Shown here: piece by piece, positions 15,014 through 23,709 of the stretch
How the letters are laid out: every line of letters begins with the position of its first letter
Position numbering within the stretch: position 1 is the stretch's first letter
Assembly: GCA_028289345.1 (NCBI GenBank)
Contig: JANQQL010000028.1
Coordinates: forward strand, 178,805-242,804
DNA length: 64,000 nucleotides
Source: Planctomycetota bacterium
GTDB taxonomy: Bacteria > Planctomycetota > B15-G4 > SIAN01
Direction of reading: 5' to 3'
The notes under the pieces: model-generated
The model's database searches: none
Told to the model about the DNA's origin: nothing
What the model saw: the letters and a program-made list of their open reading frames with translations, nothing else
Made by a program: the position numbers and the translations under genes

Positions 15014-17173
15014 ATGCTTTCGCCATTCTGGATGACTCTTGTCTGCCTCGCTCCTGGGCAATGGGGCCGGGAGGCCGATCAAGAACGAGCGCCAGGAAAC
15101 AGCCGCAACGCCTTGCGCTTCGATGACATCCTCGTACCGATCGATGAACACGGACGCGCTTCCTACGGAAACACTGCCTGGCCGGGCGGCATCGTCCCAT
15201 ACGCGTTCGATCCATCGGTGACGGTCGCCCAGCAGCAGATCACTCGGGACGTGATGGATGAGTGGGAGGCGCGAGCCGATGTTTCTTTCGTCGTTCGCAC
15301 CACCGAAACCGACTACGTGCTGATCAAATCTGCAGGAGTGAACTCTTCTTTCGTTGGGAAGATCGGCGGCCCCCAAGACCTGAACATGTTTACCTGGAGC
15401 AATCCCATCGTCCTCGCCCACGAACTTTCCCACGCGCTCGGGTTCTGGCACGAGCAAGCTCGCGCGGACCGAGATTGCTACATCACGGTCAACTACGACA
15501 ACATCCTGCCGGGCTTTGCGTTCACCTTTGACGTTCGCCTCAACGGCGGCGACGTCGGCCCGTACGACTTCGAATCGATGATGCACTACGAAACGACCGC
15601 GTTTTCGAACTGCGGCCCCACCTGCCCGACGATCGAGCTCCTTCCTCAGTACGGCTTGTGGGAAAGTACCCTGGGTCAACGAACCGCGATCAGCGAAGGA
15701 GACGCCCGAGGAGCGGGATTGGTCTATGGTTTCTCCGCCACGGACGCGAATGACAATCACATCGCCGACTCATGGGAGCTGGCGAACGGGAGCCCGGACT
15801 GCAACAACAATCTCATCCCCGACGATGCCGAGACCGACTGCAACGGCAACGGAATCCCCGACGACTGCGACATCAGCCAAAGCAACAGCTTCGACCTGAA
15901 CCTGAACCAGGTTCCGGACGAGTGCGACGCGATCCCCCCCATCCTTCGAGTCCAGGCCGGCGCCAACGGCTCCAACTCCGGAGCAACCTGGGTCGACGCG
16001 TTCTCTTCTTTGCAAGACGCGCTCACCGTGGCTGCGACCGCTCCCGGGGTGGTGGAAGAAATCTGGGTGGCCGCCGGAACTTACAAGCCAGGGGTGAATC
16101 GGGAAGACAGCTTCGAACTCCAAAACGGCTTGGCGCTCTACGGAGGGTTCCTTGGTCACGAGACCCAGCGAAGCGAACGAAGCCCTGATCGACACCCCAG
16201 CGTGTTGAGCGGGGACGTCCTCGGCGATGACGCCCCCGGCTTCCTCAATCGAGCAGACAACAGTTACAACGTGGTGAGAGCTTCCAGTGCCTTGGGTCGA
16301 ACAGCCCTCCTCGACGGTTTCTGGATTCGCGGCGGCTGTGCCAATGGCGTGTTCCAATCGGGTGGTTTCTTTCATGCAGGCGGAGGGATTCACTTGGCAC
16401 TCGATGCGCGACCCCGAGTTCGCCGCTGCGTGTTCACGGACAACGAGGCGGGCGCCCAGGGTGCCGGTGGTGGCGCCTACACTCAGCGCGGCGATCCGGT
16501 CTTTGCCAGCTGCCGATTCGTGGGCAATCGAGCGCTCGGCGGCGGCGGCTTGTTCGCCGACTTCTCCTACCCGAGAGTTTTGAACTGCGTGTTCGAAGAC
16601 AATGTCGCCACGGGGTTCTACGGAGGAGGGATGGCCGCCAGCCATGGAGGCGCGTGGGTCGCCAACTCCACTTTCTATGGCAACACCGCCGCCAGCTTCG
16701 GCGGAGGATACGCCCACCACTCCTTCGTCTCGCCTCCCGGCACCTCGACCCTGGTCAACTGCATCCTCTGGAACAACACGGATCAGTCCGGCAACGGAGA
16801 ACCGGGGCAACTCAGCGGCAACATCCAGGTGAACGCCAGTTGCATCCAGGGATGGAACGGAACCCTTGGCGGAATTGGGAACTTCGGCCTGGCTCCGCGC
16901 TTCGTCAACGCGGCTGCCGGAGACTTCCGACTGCGCCGCACTTCCCCCTGCATCGACTCGGGAGTCCAAGAGAAACTGCCGCCCGATGAAGGCGACCTGG
17001 ACGACGATCAGAACTTTGCAGAGGAGATACCTCTCGACTTTCGAGGACGACCTCGTCGGGCTGTCTCGCCTCTGGCCTTGCCTTCGATGTCCATGCCGGT
17101 CATCGATCGCGGCGCGTACGAAGCAGTCCCCTTCGTCAAGGACCAGATCCCGCAGCAGATGACCTGGAACTGA
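15014..17173 (+). CDS. Secreted astacin-family (M12A) metalloprotease with beta-helix domain, tandem paralogue
   Basis: Second copy of the preceding gene, 719 aa, in the same order of domains: a signal peptide (MLSPFWMTLVCLAPGQ), pro-segment RFDDILVP, the astacin zinc site HELSHALGFWHEQARADRD and Met-turn SMMHY. The acidic repeats CNNNLIPDDAE and CNGNGIPDDCD follow, then a right-handed beta-helix region and terminal IDRGAYE. Similarity to the first copy is high in the protease and looser in the beta-helix and N-terminus. AGGAG at 15001-15005 overlaps the stop of the first copy and lies eight bases before the ATG, so both are surely co-transcribed. The duplication suggests two substrates or surface sites rather than simple dosage. 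Confidence 0.9.
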   Translation: MLSPFWMTLVCLAPGQWGREADQERAPGNSRNALRFDDILVPIDEHGRASYGNTAWPGGIVPYAFDPSVTVAQQQITRDVMDEWEARADVSFVVRTTETDYVLIKSAGVNSSFVGKIGGPQDLNMFTWSNPIVLAHELSHALGFWHEQARADRDCYITVNYDNILPGFAFTFDVRLNGGDVGPYDFESMMHYETTAFSNCGPTCPTIELLPQYGLWESTLGQRTAISEGDARGAGLVYGFSATDANDNHIADSWELANGSPDCNNNLIPDDAETDCNGNGIPDDCDISQSNSFDLNLNQVPDECDAIPPILRVQAGANGSNSGATWVDAFSSLQDALTVAATAPGVVEEIWVAAGTYKPGVNREDSFELQNGLALYGGFLGHETQRSERSPDRHPSVLSGDVLGDDAPGFLNRADNSYNVVRASSALGRTALLDGFWIRGGCANGVFQSGGFFHAGGGIHLALDARPRVRRCVFTDNEAGAQGAGGGAYTQRGDPVFASCRFVGNRALGGGGLFADFSYPRVLNCVFEDNVATGFYGGGMAASHGGAWVANSTFYGNTAASFGGGYAHHSFVSPPGTSTLVNCILWNNTDQSGNGEPGQLSGNIQVNASCIQGWNGTLGGIGNFGLAPRFVNAAAGDFRLRRTSPCIDSGVQEKLPPDEGDLDDDQNFAEEIPLDFRGRPRRAVSPLALPSMSMPVIDRGAYEAVPFVKDQIPQQMTWN

Positions 17174-17306
17174 AGTCCGCGGATTCCTTCGTTGCCCATT
17201 ACCGGAACGACCTTCTTTCGGTTCACGCCAGCGTGACTTTTGTCAAGGATTCCGATACGCTCCGCGCCTTGCTGTCACCGACCTTCGGTCCCAGGAGTCT
17301 CACGGC

Positions 17307-18239
17307 GTGGCAACGGACGAAGCGCCCGTTCTTGAAATTGAGCAGCTGACCAAACGCTACCGGGACAGCATGGCGTTGAATGGCGTGTCCTTCGCGTTGG
17401 CTCCCGGGGTATTCGGGCTCCTGGGCCCCAACGGCGCAGGCAAGAGCTCACTCATCAAAGCCCTGCTCGGCCTGGTCCGCATCCACTCAGGAAAAGCCCG
17501 AGTCCTCGGACTCGACTCGCGAACCGAGTTCCGGAGGGTCCGAGAACTCGTCGGATACATGCCGGAGGACGATTGCATCTTTCCCGGTCTGCAGGGCATT
17601 GAATCGGTGGCCTACGCCGGAGAGTTATCCGGTTTGCCAAAGCTCGACGCCTTGCGACGCGCTCATGAAGTGCTCGACTACGTCGGACTGGGAGAAGAGC
17701 GCTATCGGGAAGTGCAAACTTACTCGACCGGCATGCGCCAGAAGCAGAAGCTGGCCCAGGCCATCGTCCACGATCCGCGACTGGTATTCCTGGATGAGCC
17801 GACGAGCGGCTTGGATCCTCTGGGACGCAAGCGGATGCTGAAACTCATTCGAGGCCTGTTCGATCGAACCCAGACGAGTGTCGTCCTCTCCACCCACATC
17901 CTGCTGGACGTGGAAGAGATCTGCGACTCCGTGGTCATCCTGGGCCACGGCAAACTGCTCGTTCACGACACCATCGAGAACCTGCGACGTCCGGCGGACG
18001 AGAGCATCACGATTGGCCTCGAGCGACCGGAACCAGCGTTCGGAGAAGCCCTTCAACGACGCGGCGCTCGTTGGGAAGCGGTGCACTCGGACGAACTCCG
18101 CGTGTATGGCGAACCCCGGTCCGCCGCCGCCATGGCCGTGGAAGTGGCCCACGAAACCGGGGCATCGCTGCGGCGCATCGAAAGCGGCCGCAACACCTTG
18201 GAAGAGATCTTCCTCGAAGCGGTCGGGAGGAATCGCTGA
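17307..18239 (+). CDS. ABC transporter ATP-binding protein (first of a four-gene cassette)
   Basis: ATPase of 310 aa in an ABC-2 exporter. Walker A GPNGAGKSS, signature YSTGMRQKQKLAQA, Walker B LVFLDEPTSGLDP and H-loop VLSTHILLDVE are intact. The C-terminal 80 residues form the accessory domain usual for CcmA/NatA-like ATPases. It starts with GTG at 17307, ten bases after AGGAG. Its stop overlaps the permease start by one base (TGATG). The next three genes are a permease, a second ATPase and a second permease, all tightly joined, so the cassette may encode one heteromeric exporter or two related ones. Confidence 0.9.
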   Translation: MATDEAPVLEIEQLTKRYRDSMALNGVSFALAPGVFGLLGPNGAGKSSLIKALLGLVRIHSGKARVLGLDSRTEFRRVRELVGYMPEDDCIFPGLQGIESVAYAGELSGLPKLDALRRAHEVLDYVGLGEERYREVQTYSTGMRQKQKLAQAIVHDPRLVFLDEPTSGLDPLGRKRMLKLIRGLFDRTQTSVVLSTHILLDVEEICDSVVILGHGKLLVHDTIENLRRPADESITIGLERPEPAFGEALQRRGARWEAVHSDELRVYGEPRSAAAMAVEVAHETGASLRRIESGRNTLEEIFLEAVGRNR

Positions 18240-19231
18240 TGCCGCTGTTCCAGATCGGCTATCGGCGTTACGAAGGTCGCCGAACCTCTCATGCCATTCG
18301 CTGGTGGCCCATCACCCGAAGTGGAATCACCATCGCCTGGCGTAGCAAGCTGTTGCGGCGCTTGGTGTTCGTGTCGTTCTTGCCGTTCCTCTACTTCGGT
18401 TGGGTCTTCTTCATCATCGGTCGAATCACGGACCCGGGGACGGATCCGAGCCAGCCGTTCTACATGATCGCCAGTGAGATCTTTGGCCCCCGGCTCGTGA
18501 ATCAGCTTCACGAAGACCCAACGGTGGTCCGTTCGGCGATTTGGACGATGGTGTTCGCATCTTTCGGTACCTTTGCCCAGATGTTTCTCGCGGGCTTGGT
18601 GGCGGCCATTGCAGGCCCTGCGTTGATTGCCAACGACCAGAGGACCCGCGCCTTCTTGATCTATTTCGCTCGACCGGTGTCCCGATTCGACTATGTCATC
18701 GGCAAAGCCGGAGTCCTGATCGCGCTGATGACCACGGTCACTTTGCTTCCGTCGCTCTTGCTGTACCTGCTGTCGGTCCTGTTCTCGCCCTCCCTGGACA
18801 CGATCGTGCAGACCGCGCCCGTGGTCGTACCCGTGACACTAGCCTCCCTGGGAACGATCATCCCCGCCGCCCTCTTGGTTCTGGTTCTTTCCGCGTTGAC
18901 CCGCCAGGCACGCTTCGCCACAGCCATCTGGTTCGTCCTCTGTGTGTTTGGGCCCATATCCCACATCGTCCTGCAGCAAACCCGCGAACTGCGAAACAAC
19001 GGGTGGACGTTTTTGCTCTCGCTTCCCCACACGGCGCGGGCATTTCAGCTCGGTCTTTACGACGTGAACGAAAAGATCGAATCCCTGGCGTTCAGCCGGG
19101 ACGTTCGCGAGTTCGCCGTCGGGTTGACCAGTTCCGATTCGCCAACCCGGGCCGCTGTTTGGCTGGGATTGCTTTCCATTGCTTGCTTTCTTGTGCTGCT
19201 ACGGCGCGTCGATGCGCCGACACGGATCTGA
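18239..19231 (+). CDS. ABC-2 transporter permease (second gene of cassette)
   Basis: Membrane protein of 330 aa with about six helices: FVSFLPFLYFGWVFFIIG, a long segment near 100-125 (MFLAGLVAAIAGPALIA), then LIALMTTVTLLPSLLLYLL and three more. Between helices it has NDQRTRAFLIYFARPVSR, the loop typical of ABC-2 permeases of the NosY/DUF type. A soluble region of about 50 residues (DPGTDPSQPFYMIASEIFG) is predicted outside. The ATG at 18239 shares one base with the ATPase stop. The next ATG follows the stop directly. It works with one or both ATPases of the cassette; substrate unknown. Confidence 0.85.
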   Translation: MPLFQIGYRRYEGRRTSHAIRWWPITRSGITIAWRSKLLRRLVFVSFLPFLYFGWVFFIIGRITDPGTDPSQPFYMIASEIFGPRLVNQLHEDPTVVRSAIWTMVFASFGTFAQMFLAGLVAAIAGPALIANDQRTRAFLIYFARPVSRFDYVIGKAGVLIALMTTVTLLPSLLLYLLSVLFSPSLDTIVQTAPVVVPVTLASLGTIIPAALLVLVLSALTRQARFATAIWFVLCVFGPISHIVLQQTRELRNNGWTFLLSLPHTARAFQLGLYDVNEKIESLAFSRDVREFAVGLTSSDSPTRAAVWLGLLSIACFLVLLRRVDAPTRI

Positions 19232-20164
19232 ATGACTGCTCTCCTGGAATGCCGCGCGCTCACCAAGATCTACGGCGTCGTCATCGGCGTCAACGATCTG
19301 ACTCTGACCCTGGAACCAGGAGTTCATGGCGTCCTTGGTCCGAACGGAGCCGGCAAGTCAACTCTCATCAAACTCCTGATGGGACAACTGCTCCCCACCG
19401 AGGGAGAGGTCCGAGTCCTGGGCGAGACCCCCTGGAACAACCCGAAGCTGGCCGGCCGCATCGGCTATTGCCCAGAACACGACGCGTTCTGGAAGTTCCT
19501 GACCGGACAACAGTTCGTCGAAACCCTGGCCAAACTGTCGGGGATGAATGGGCGCGAGGCGCGGGAGGCCGCTGCCGCCGCGCTGGACCGCGTCGGTGCC
19601 TCGGACTACCAGCACCGTCCGATCTCGACCTACTCCAAGGGCATGCGACAAAGAACCAAGTTGGCCCAGGCTCTGGTTCACAACCCAGATCTCCTGGTCT
19701 TGGATGAGCCGCTGTCTGGGACGGACCCAGTGGGACGCCACGAACTGATGGACTTGATCCAAGAGCTCGGCACCGAAGGCAAGAGCGTCTTGGTCTCGAG
19801 TCACGTGATGCACGAAGTCCAAGCGATGACCCGACGGTTCCTGCTGATCTATGGCGGAAGAGTGCTGGCCGCCGGGGACGTGCAAGAGATTCGCCGCCTG
19901 CTCTACGAGATACCGCACCGGATCCGCATTCTGTGTGACCGGCCACGCGAACTCGCTCCCCACCTCGCGGGACGCCCGGCGGTCGATGGCGTGCAAACGG
20001 ACGACGACCGCGGAGAGCTCTGGGTCACCACCCGGGAGCCTCGGGAGCTCTTTGCGGCACTTCCCGAGCTGTCTTCCACCACCGGCATCGCCATTCGCGA
20101 AATGGGATCCGAGGACGAGAGCCTCGACGCCGTCTTTGAGTACCTGGTCGGAGAAGGCATATGA
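19232..20164 (+). CDS. ABC transporter ATP-binding protein (third gene of cassette)
   Basis: Second ATPase of the cassette, also 310 aa but clearly diverged from the first. Walker A GPNGAGKST, signature YSKGMRQRTKLAQA, Walker B LLVLDEPLSGTDP and H-loop LVSSHVMHEVQ. In the D-loop, SGTDP replaces the usual SGLDP. The ATG begins at the base immediately after the stop of the upstream permease. The stop overlaps the next permease start by four bases (ATGA). Such tandem ATPase/permease pairs may assemble as a heterodimeric pump. Confidence 0.9.
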   Translation: MTALLECRALTKIYGVVIGVNDLTLTLEPGVHGVLGPNGAGKSTLIKLLMGQLLPTEGEVRVLGETPWNNPKLAGRIGYCPEHDAFWKFLTGQQFVETLAKLSGMNGREAREAAAAALDRVGASDYQHRPISTYSKGMRQRTKLAQALVHNPDLLVLDEPLSGTDPVGRHELMDLIQELGTEGKSVLVSSHVMHEVQAMTRRFLLIYGGRVLAAGDVQEIRRLLYEIPHRIRILCDRPRELAPHLAGRPAVDGVQTDDDRGELWVTTREPRELFAALPELSSTTGIAIREMGSEDESLDAVFEYLVGEGI

Positions 20165-20958
20165 GTGCTCTGTTCGCCTTGTCTCTCCGGCAGATGCTGG
20201 GCGGGAAGAAGATCTGGGTCCTGGCGGTCTTCCTGAGCTTGCCCATCTTGCTTCTGAGTGCGGTGCTTCTCGCGGCTGGCTTTGACTTCCCCGTCGAAGA
20301 AGACTTCGATGTGGAGGCCGCGGCGCTTTCGATGTTTCTCTACCTGATGTATCCCCAGAGTCTCTGCATTCTTGCCTCGCTCTTGTACGGGGCCTCGTTG
20401 CTGGCGGGGGAAATTGAAGACAAGACCTTGGTCTATCTGTTCACCCGTTCGATTCCTCGCTGGCAGGTGCTCGTCGGAAAGTATCTGGCGACAGCCACAG
20501 TCCTCACCGTCATGACCTTGCTCAGCTTGAGCGTCTCGTTCCTGGTCTGCAAAACTCCTGGCGGCGCCGACACCTACTTCGCCCTAACCAGCGCGGTTGC
20601 ATTGGCCTGTTTCACGTATACCGCGATCTTCTGCTTGCTGGGGTTGCTGGTACCCCGCCGCGCTCTCCCGGTCGGCGTCATCTACGCCGTGGTCGTGGAA
20701 GGGCTGCTGTCTGCGGTCCCGGCCTTGGTCAACGAGCTGACCTCCAGCTTCTACCTTCGCTCACTGGCGTGGCATCTCGCCGGGATCGAACTTCCCGAAG
20801 ACGCCCAAGAAGACTTCCAGAACGAAGTGGCCCCTTTCGTCGCGGGCGCTGATCCATCCACGGCACTGACGGCCCTCGGCATCATCACAGTCAGCACCCT
20901 CCTGGTCTCTGCGATCCTCATTCACCGACGCCAGTGGCCGCTCAACGAAGGGGTCTAG
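20161..20958 (+). CDS. ABC-2 transporter permease (fourth gene of cassette)
   Basis: Membrane protein of 265 aa with six predicted helices, beginning LAVFLSLPILLLSAVLLAA and ending ALGIITVSTLLVSAILI. The loop GEIEDKTLVYLFTRSIPRWQ is the ABC-2 permease motif before the third helix. A charged segment with FPVEEDFDVEAAALS follows the first helix. The start overlaps the ATPase stop (ATGA, 20161-20164). The gene is convergent with the cox operon, whose last stop is about 150 bases away. The gap holds a weak inverted repeat but no convincing terminator. Confidence 0.85.
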   Translation: MSALFALSLRQMLGGKKIWVLAVFLSLPILLLSAVLLAAGFDFPVEEDFDVEAAALSMFLYLMYPQSLCILASLLYGASLLAGEIEDKTLVYLFTRSIPRWQVLVGKYLATATVLTVMTLLSLSVSFLVCKTPGGADTYFALTSAVALACFTYTAIFCLLGLLVPRRALPVGVIYAVVVEGLLSAVPALVNELTSSFYLRSLAWHLAGIELPEDAQEDFQNEVAPFVAGADPSTALTALGIITVSTLLVSAILIHRRQWPLNEGV

Positions 20959-21111
20959 CCTGGGCGAAACGCGATCCGGCAGGCGTGGAGATGGCGGCGT
21001 TCGAGGCGTCCCGAAGAGAGTCGTTGAGCGGCCTCAGAGATCGAGAACACCTCCCGTGCTTCCAGGGACGGGAAACACGGGCTCAGAACGGCGGTCGATG
21101 AGCCCCCCGAC

Positions 21112-21444
21112 TCACTCCCACCCCATCACCATCGCTCGAGTGACGTAGTCGTTCATGGTCAGCAAGAACAGGATGATCAAGAACAGCAGTCCGGCGGAAG
21201 CCAGGGCCCACACGATCTTCCCCGAGTGCGGCACGTGCATGAAGATCAGGACCACCAGCAGCGCTTTCACTCCGGCGATGGCCAGAGCAACGGTGGTGTT
21301 CAGAAATCCCAGGTCCACGTAGGCAACGGTCGTCGTCAGAGCCGTCAGGCCCATCAGTCCGAAGAACACCAGTAGATAGGGCCGCAGCGGGTAGGACGCC
21401 GAGGCCGGTTCGCCTGGAGAAGAGGTCGTCGCGGGCTGATTCAC
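21112..21444 (-). CDS. Cytochrome c oxidase subunit IV-like membrane protein
   Basis: Small integral membrane subunit of the terminal oxidase, 110 aa, with three helices: LLVFFGLMGLTALTTTVAYVD, VALAIAGVKALLVVLIFMHV and IVWALASAGLLFLIILFLL. The AxxKxxLVxxxFMHh pattern and the ending TMNDYVTRAMV are typical of bacterial COX4 (CyoD/CtaF-like) subunits. It starts with GTG at 21444, overlapping the subunit III stop by four bases (GTGA), and is the last gene of the act-cox operon. It helps assembly or stability of the oxidase core and does not bind redox centres. Confidence 0.85.
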   Translation of the reverse strand: MNQPATTSSPGEPASASYPLRPYLLVFFGLMGLTALTTTVAYVDLGFLNTTVALAIAGVKALLVVLIFMHVPHSGKIVWALASAGLLFLIILFLLTMNDYVTRAMVMGWE

Positions 21445-22088
21445 ACGTGCCTCCCCAGCAGATAGAGCAACGGGAACAAGAAGATCCACACCAGGTCCAC
21501 GAAGTGCCAGTAGAGGCCCAGCACTTCCACACCGTCCGGATGCTGGACCACGTTGTTGGGACGCCAGCGCCACGCCACCACGGCCATCAGACCGACGCCA
21601 ATCACCATGTGAAGGGCATGCATTCCCGTGGCCCCGAAGTAGAGGGCAAAGAACAATTCCGTGTCGGCGCTCGCCGTGCCCTTGAACGCATAGTTGGCGC
21701 CCGGCACCAGACCATCGTGGAACTTGTGGCTGTATTCGACCGCCTTCACTCCGAGGAAGATGCCGGCCGCGATGATGGTCGCCAGCAACCAGCGAACGAC
21801 TCCTCCGCGCGAACCCATGTGGGCCGCACGCACCGCCAGCGCCATGGTCAGACTACTGCCGATCAACACCGCCGTGTTGAGCGTGCCGAGAGTCACGTCC
21901 AGCTTCCCACTGGCCTCCAGGAACGCCTCTGGATAGCGGTTGCGATAGACCAGATACGCGGTGAACAAGCCCCCGAAGAACATCACCTCGGACAGCAGAA
22001 ACGCCCACATCCCGATGGCGGTGGTCTCGTGCTGCTGCTCTTGGTCCTCGAAGTGATGAGCGAGGGGGATGGTCGACGGATCAGCCAC
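21441..22088 (-). CDS. coxC: Cytochrome c oxidase subunit III
   Basis: Membrane subunit III of the haem-copper oxidase, 215 aa with five hydrophobic helices. Family landmarks: TTAIGMWAFLLSEVMFFGGLF near residues 22-42, NTAVLIGSSLTMALAV, FFALYFGATGMHALHMVIG and the end GLYWHFVDLVWIFLFPLLYL. GxxHxxHV and YWHFVDLVWIFLFP are near-invariant in the family. The start is GTG at 22088, overlapping the stop of subunit I by eight bases. It follows coxB and coxA in the usual order. Subunit III binds lipid and stabilises the subunit I proton path. Confidence 0.95.
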   Translation of the reverse strand: MADPSTIPLAHHFEDQEQQHETTAIGMWAFLLSEVMFFGGLFTAYLVYRNRYPEAFLEASGKLDVTLGTLNTAVLIGSSLTMALAVRAAHMGSRGGVVRWLLATIIAAGIFLGVKAVEYSHKFHDGLVPGANYAFKGTASADTELFFALYFGATGMHALHMVIGVGLMAVVAWRWRPNNVVQHPDGVEVLGLYWHFVDLVWIFLFPLLYLLGRHV

Positions 22089-23709
22089 GCTTGACCTCCT
22101 CGGGTCCGTATTCGTAGGCGCCTTCCGTCACCACCGGGACGGTCTCGAAATTGTGCGGATGAGGCGGCGAATCCACCGTCCATTCCAGGCCCTTGGCTTG
22201 CCAGGGATCGGGCCCTGCGCGGCGGCCCGCCTTCAAGGAATAGATCAAGTAGAAGGCCGGCAGGAGGAAGCCAAAGCCAAGGATCGAAGCCCCCGCCGTG
22301 GAAAGCACGTTCAAGACCTGGAACTCTTCGGGATACACGTGATAGCGACGCGGCATTCCCAGGTATCCGAGGACGAACTGCGGGAAGAATGTCATGTTGA
22401 AGCCGACGAAGATGATGGCGGCAGCGATCTTGGCCAGGAACTCGGAGTACATGAAGCCGGTCATCTTGGGCCACCAGAAGTGGATCGCGCCCAGGAAGGC
22501 CATCACCATCCCCCCCACCATGACGTAGTGGAAGTGGGCGACGATGAAGTAGGTGTCATGGACATGGATGTCCAGACCGAGGCAGCCGAGGAAGAGCCCG
22601 GTGAGCCCACCGATGGCGAACAGCCCGATGAATCCCAAGGCGTACAGCATCGGCGTCGAAAAGGAGATCGATCCCTTGTAGAGCGTGGCGGTCCAGTTGA
22701 ACACCTTGATCGCCGACGGAATCGCCACCAGGAACGTCAACAAAGAGAACACCAGGGAGGCGAAGACGGACTGCCCCGTGGTGAACATGTGATGGCCCCA
22801 CACCAGGAATCCCAGGGCGGCGATCGCCATACTGGAAAACGCCACGAATCGGTAACCGAAGATCCGCTTCCGCGAGAAGCACGCGATGATCTCACTGATC
22901 ACGCCCATCCCGGGCAGGATCATGATGTACACCGCCGGGTGGGAGTAGAACCAGAACAGATGCTGGAACAGCAGCGGATCCCCGCCGAGTTCCGGGTCGA
23001 ACACGCCCAGGCGGAAGAGTCGCTCCAAGGCGACCAGGACGATGGTGATCGCCACCACCGGGGTTCCGAGCACCATGATCAGGCTCGTCGCGTAGTGCGA
23101 CCAGACGAACAAAGGCAGGCGGAACCAGGTCAATCCGGGAGCCCGCATCTTGTGGATCGTGGCGATGAAGTTGACGCCTGTCAGAATCGAAGAGAACCCA
23201 GTGATGAAAATCCCCAGGGCTGCGGCGATCACGTGACTGTTGGCATACGTGCTGCTGTAAGGCGTGTAGAAGGTCCAGCCAGTGTCGACTCCGCCCTTGA
23301 ACACCACGAACAGCGTGAACACCCCCCCGACCATGTAGATGTACCAACTCAAGAGATTGAGTTTGGGAAACGCAAGGTCGCGGGCACCCAGCATGAGCGG
23401 CAACAGGAAGTTCCCGAACACGGCAGGGATGGAGGGTAGTAAGAAAAAGAACACCATCACCACGCCGTGCATGGTGAACAACTTGTTGTAGGTCTCGGCC
23501 TGGACCAGGTCCCCGGCAGGGGTCAGCAATTCCAACCGAATCAACACCGCCATCACCCCGCCCAAGAAGAAGAACAAGGTGATGCTCAGCAGATACAGGA
23601 TGCCGATCCGCTTGTGATCTTCGGTCAGCAGCCACGACTTGACCGAGAAATCGTGGTTCCAGAAGTTTCGCTTGGGCTTGGGAACAGCAGTGACCGTCAG
23701 AGGATTCAT
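22081..23709 (-). CDS. coxA: Cytochrome c oxidase subunit I, A2-type haem-copper oxidase
   Basis: Catalytic subunit that reduces O2 at the haem a3-CuB centre and pumps protons, 542 aa with twelve helices. Helix VI reads FYSHPAVYIMILPGMG: the CuB histidine and the cross-linked tyrosine (HPxVY) are present. The glutamate of the A1 motif GHPEVY is replaced, giving the YSHPxV signature of A2-type oxidases, as in the Rhodothermus and Thermus caa3 enzymes (family knowledge). The two other CuB ligands are in VWGHHMFTTG. The haem a ligand segment is HGVVMVFFFLLPSIP, and VHDTYFIVAHFHYVMVGG binds both haems. The ATG at 23709 overlaps the coxB stop (ATGA). It receives electrons from CuA in CoxB. Confidence 0.96.
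   Translation of the reverse strand: MNPLTVTAVPKPKRNFWNHDFSVKSWLLTEDHKRIGILYLLSITLFFFLGGVMAVLIRLELLTPAGDLVQAETYNKLFTMHGVVMVFFFLLPSIPAVFGNFLLPLMLGARDLAFPKLNLLSWYIYMVGGVFTLFVVFKGGVDTGWTFYTPYSSTYANSHVIAAALGIFITGFSSILTGVNFIATIHKMRAPGLTWFRLPLFVWSHYATSLIMVLGTPVVAITIVLVALERLFRLGVFDPELGGDPLLFQHLFWFYSHPAVYIMILPGMGVISEIIACFSRKRIFGYRFVAFSSMAIAALGFLVWGHHMFTTGQSVFASLVFSLLTFLVAIPSAIKVFNWTATLYKGSISFSTPMLYALGFIGLFAIGGLTGLFLGCLGLDIHVHDTYFIVAHFHYVMVGGMVMAFLGAIHFWWPKMTGFMYSEFLAKIAAAIIFVGFNMTFFPQFVLGYLGMPRRYHVYPEEFQVLNVLSTAGASILGFGFLLPAFYLIYSLKAGRRAGPDPWQAKGLEWTVDSPPHPHNFETVPVVTEGAYEYGPEEVKRG

Noticed and set aside
21053..21081. Inverted repeat CCCGTG ... CACGGG between convergent operons as a terminator
   Set aside because: A 6-bp stem with a 17-base loop and no T-run on either strand is too weak.
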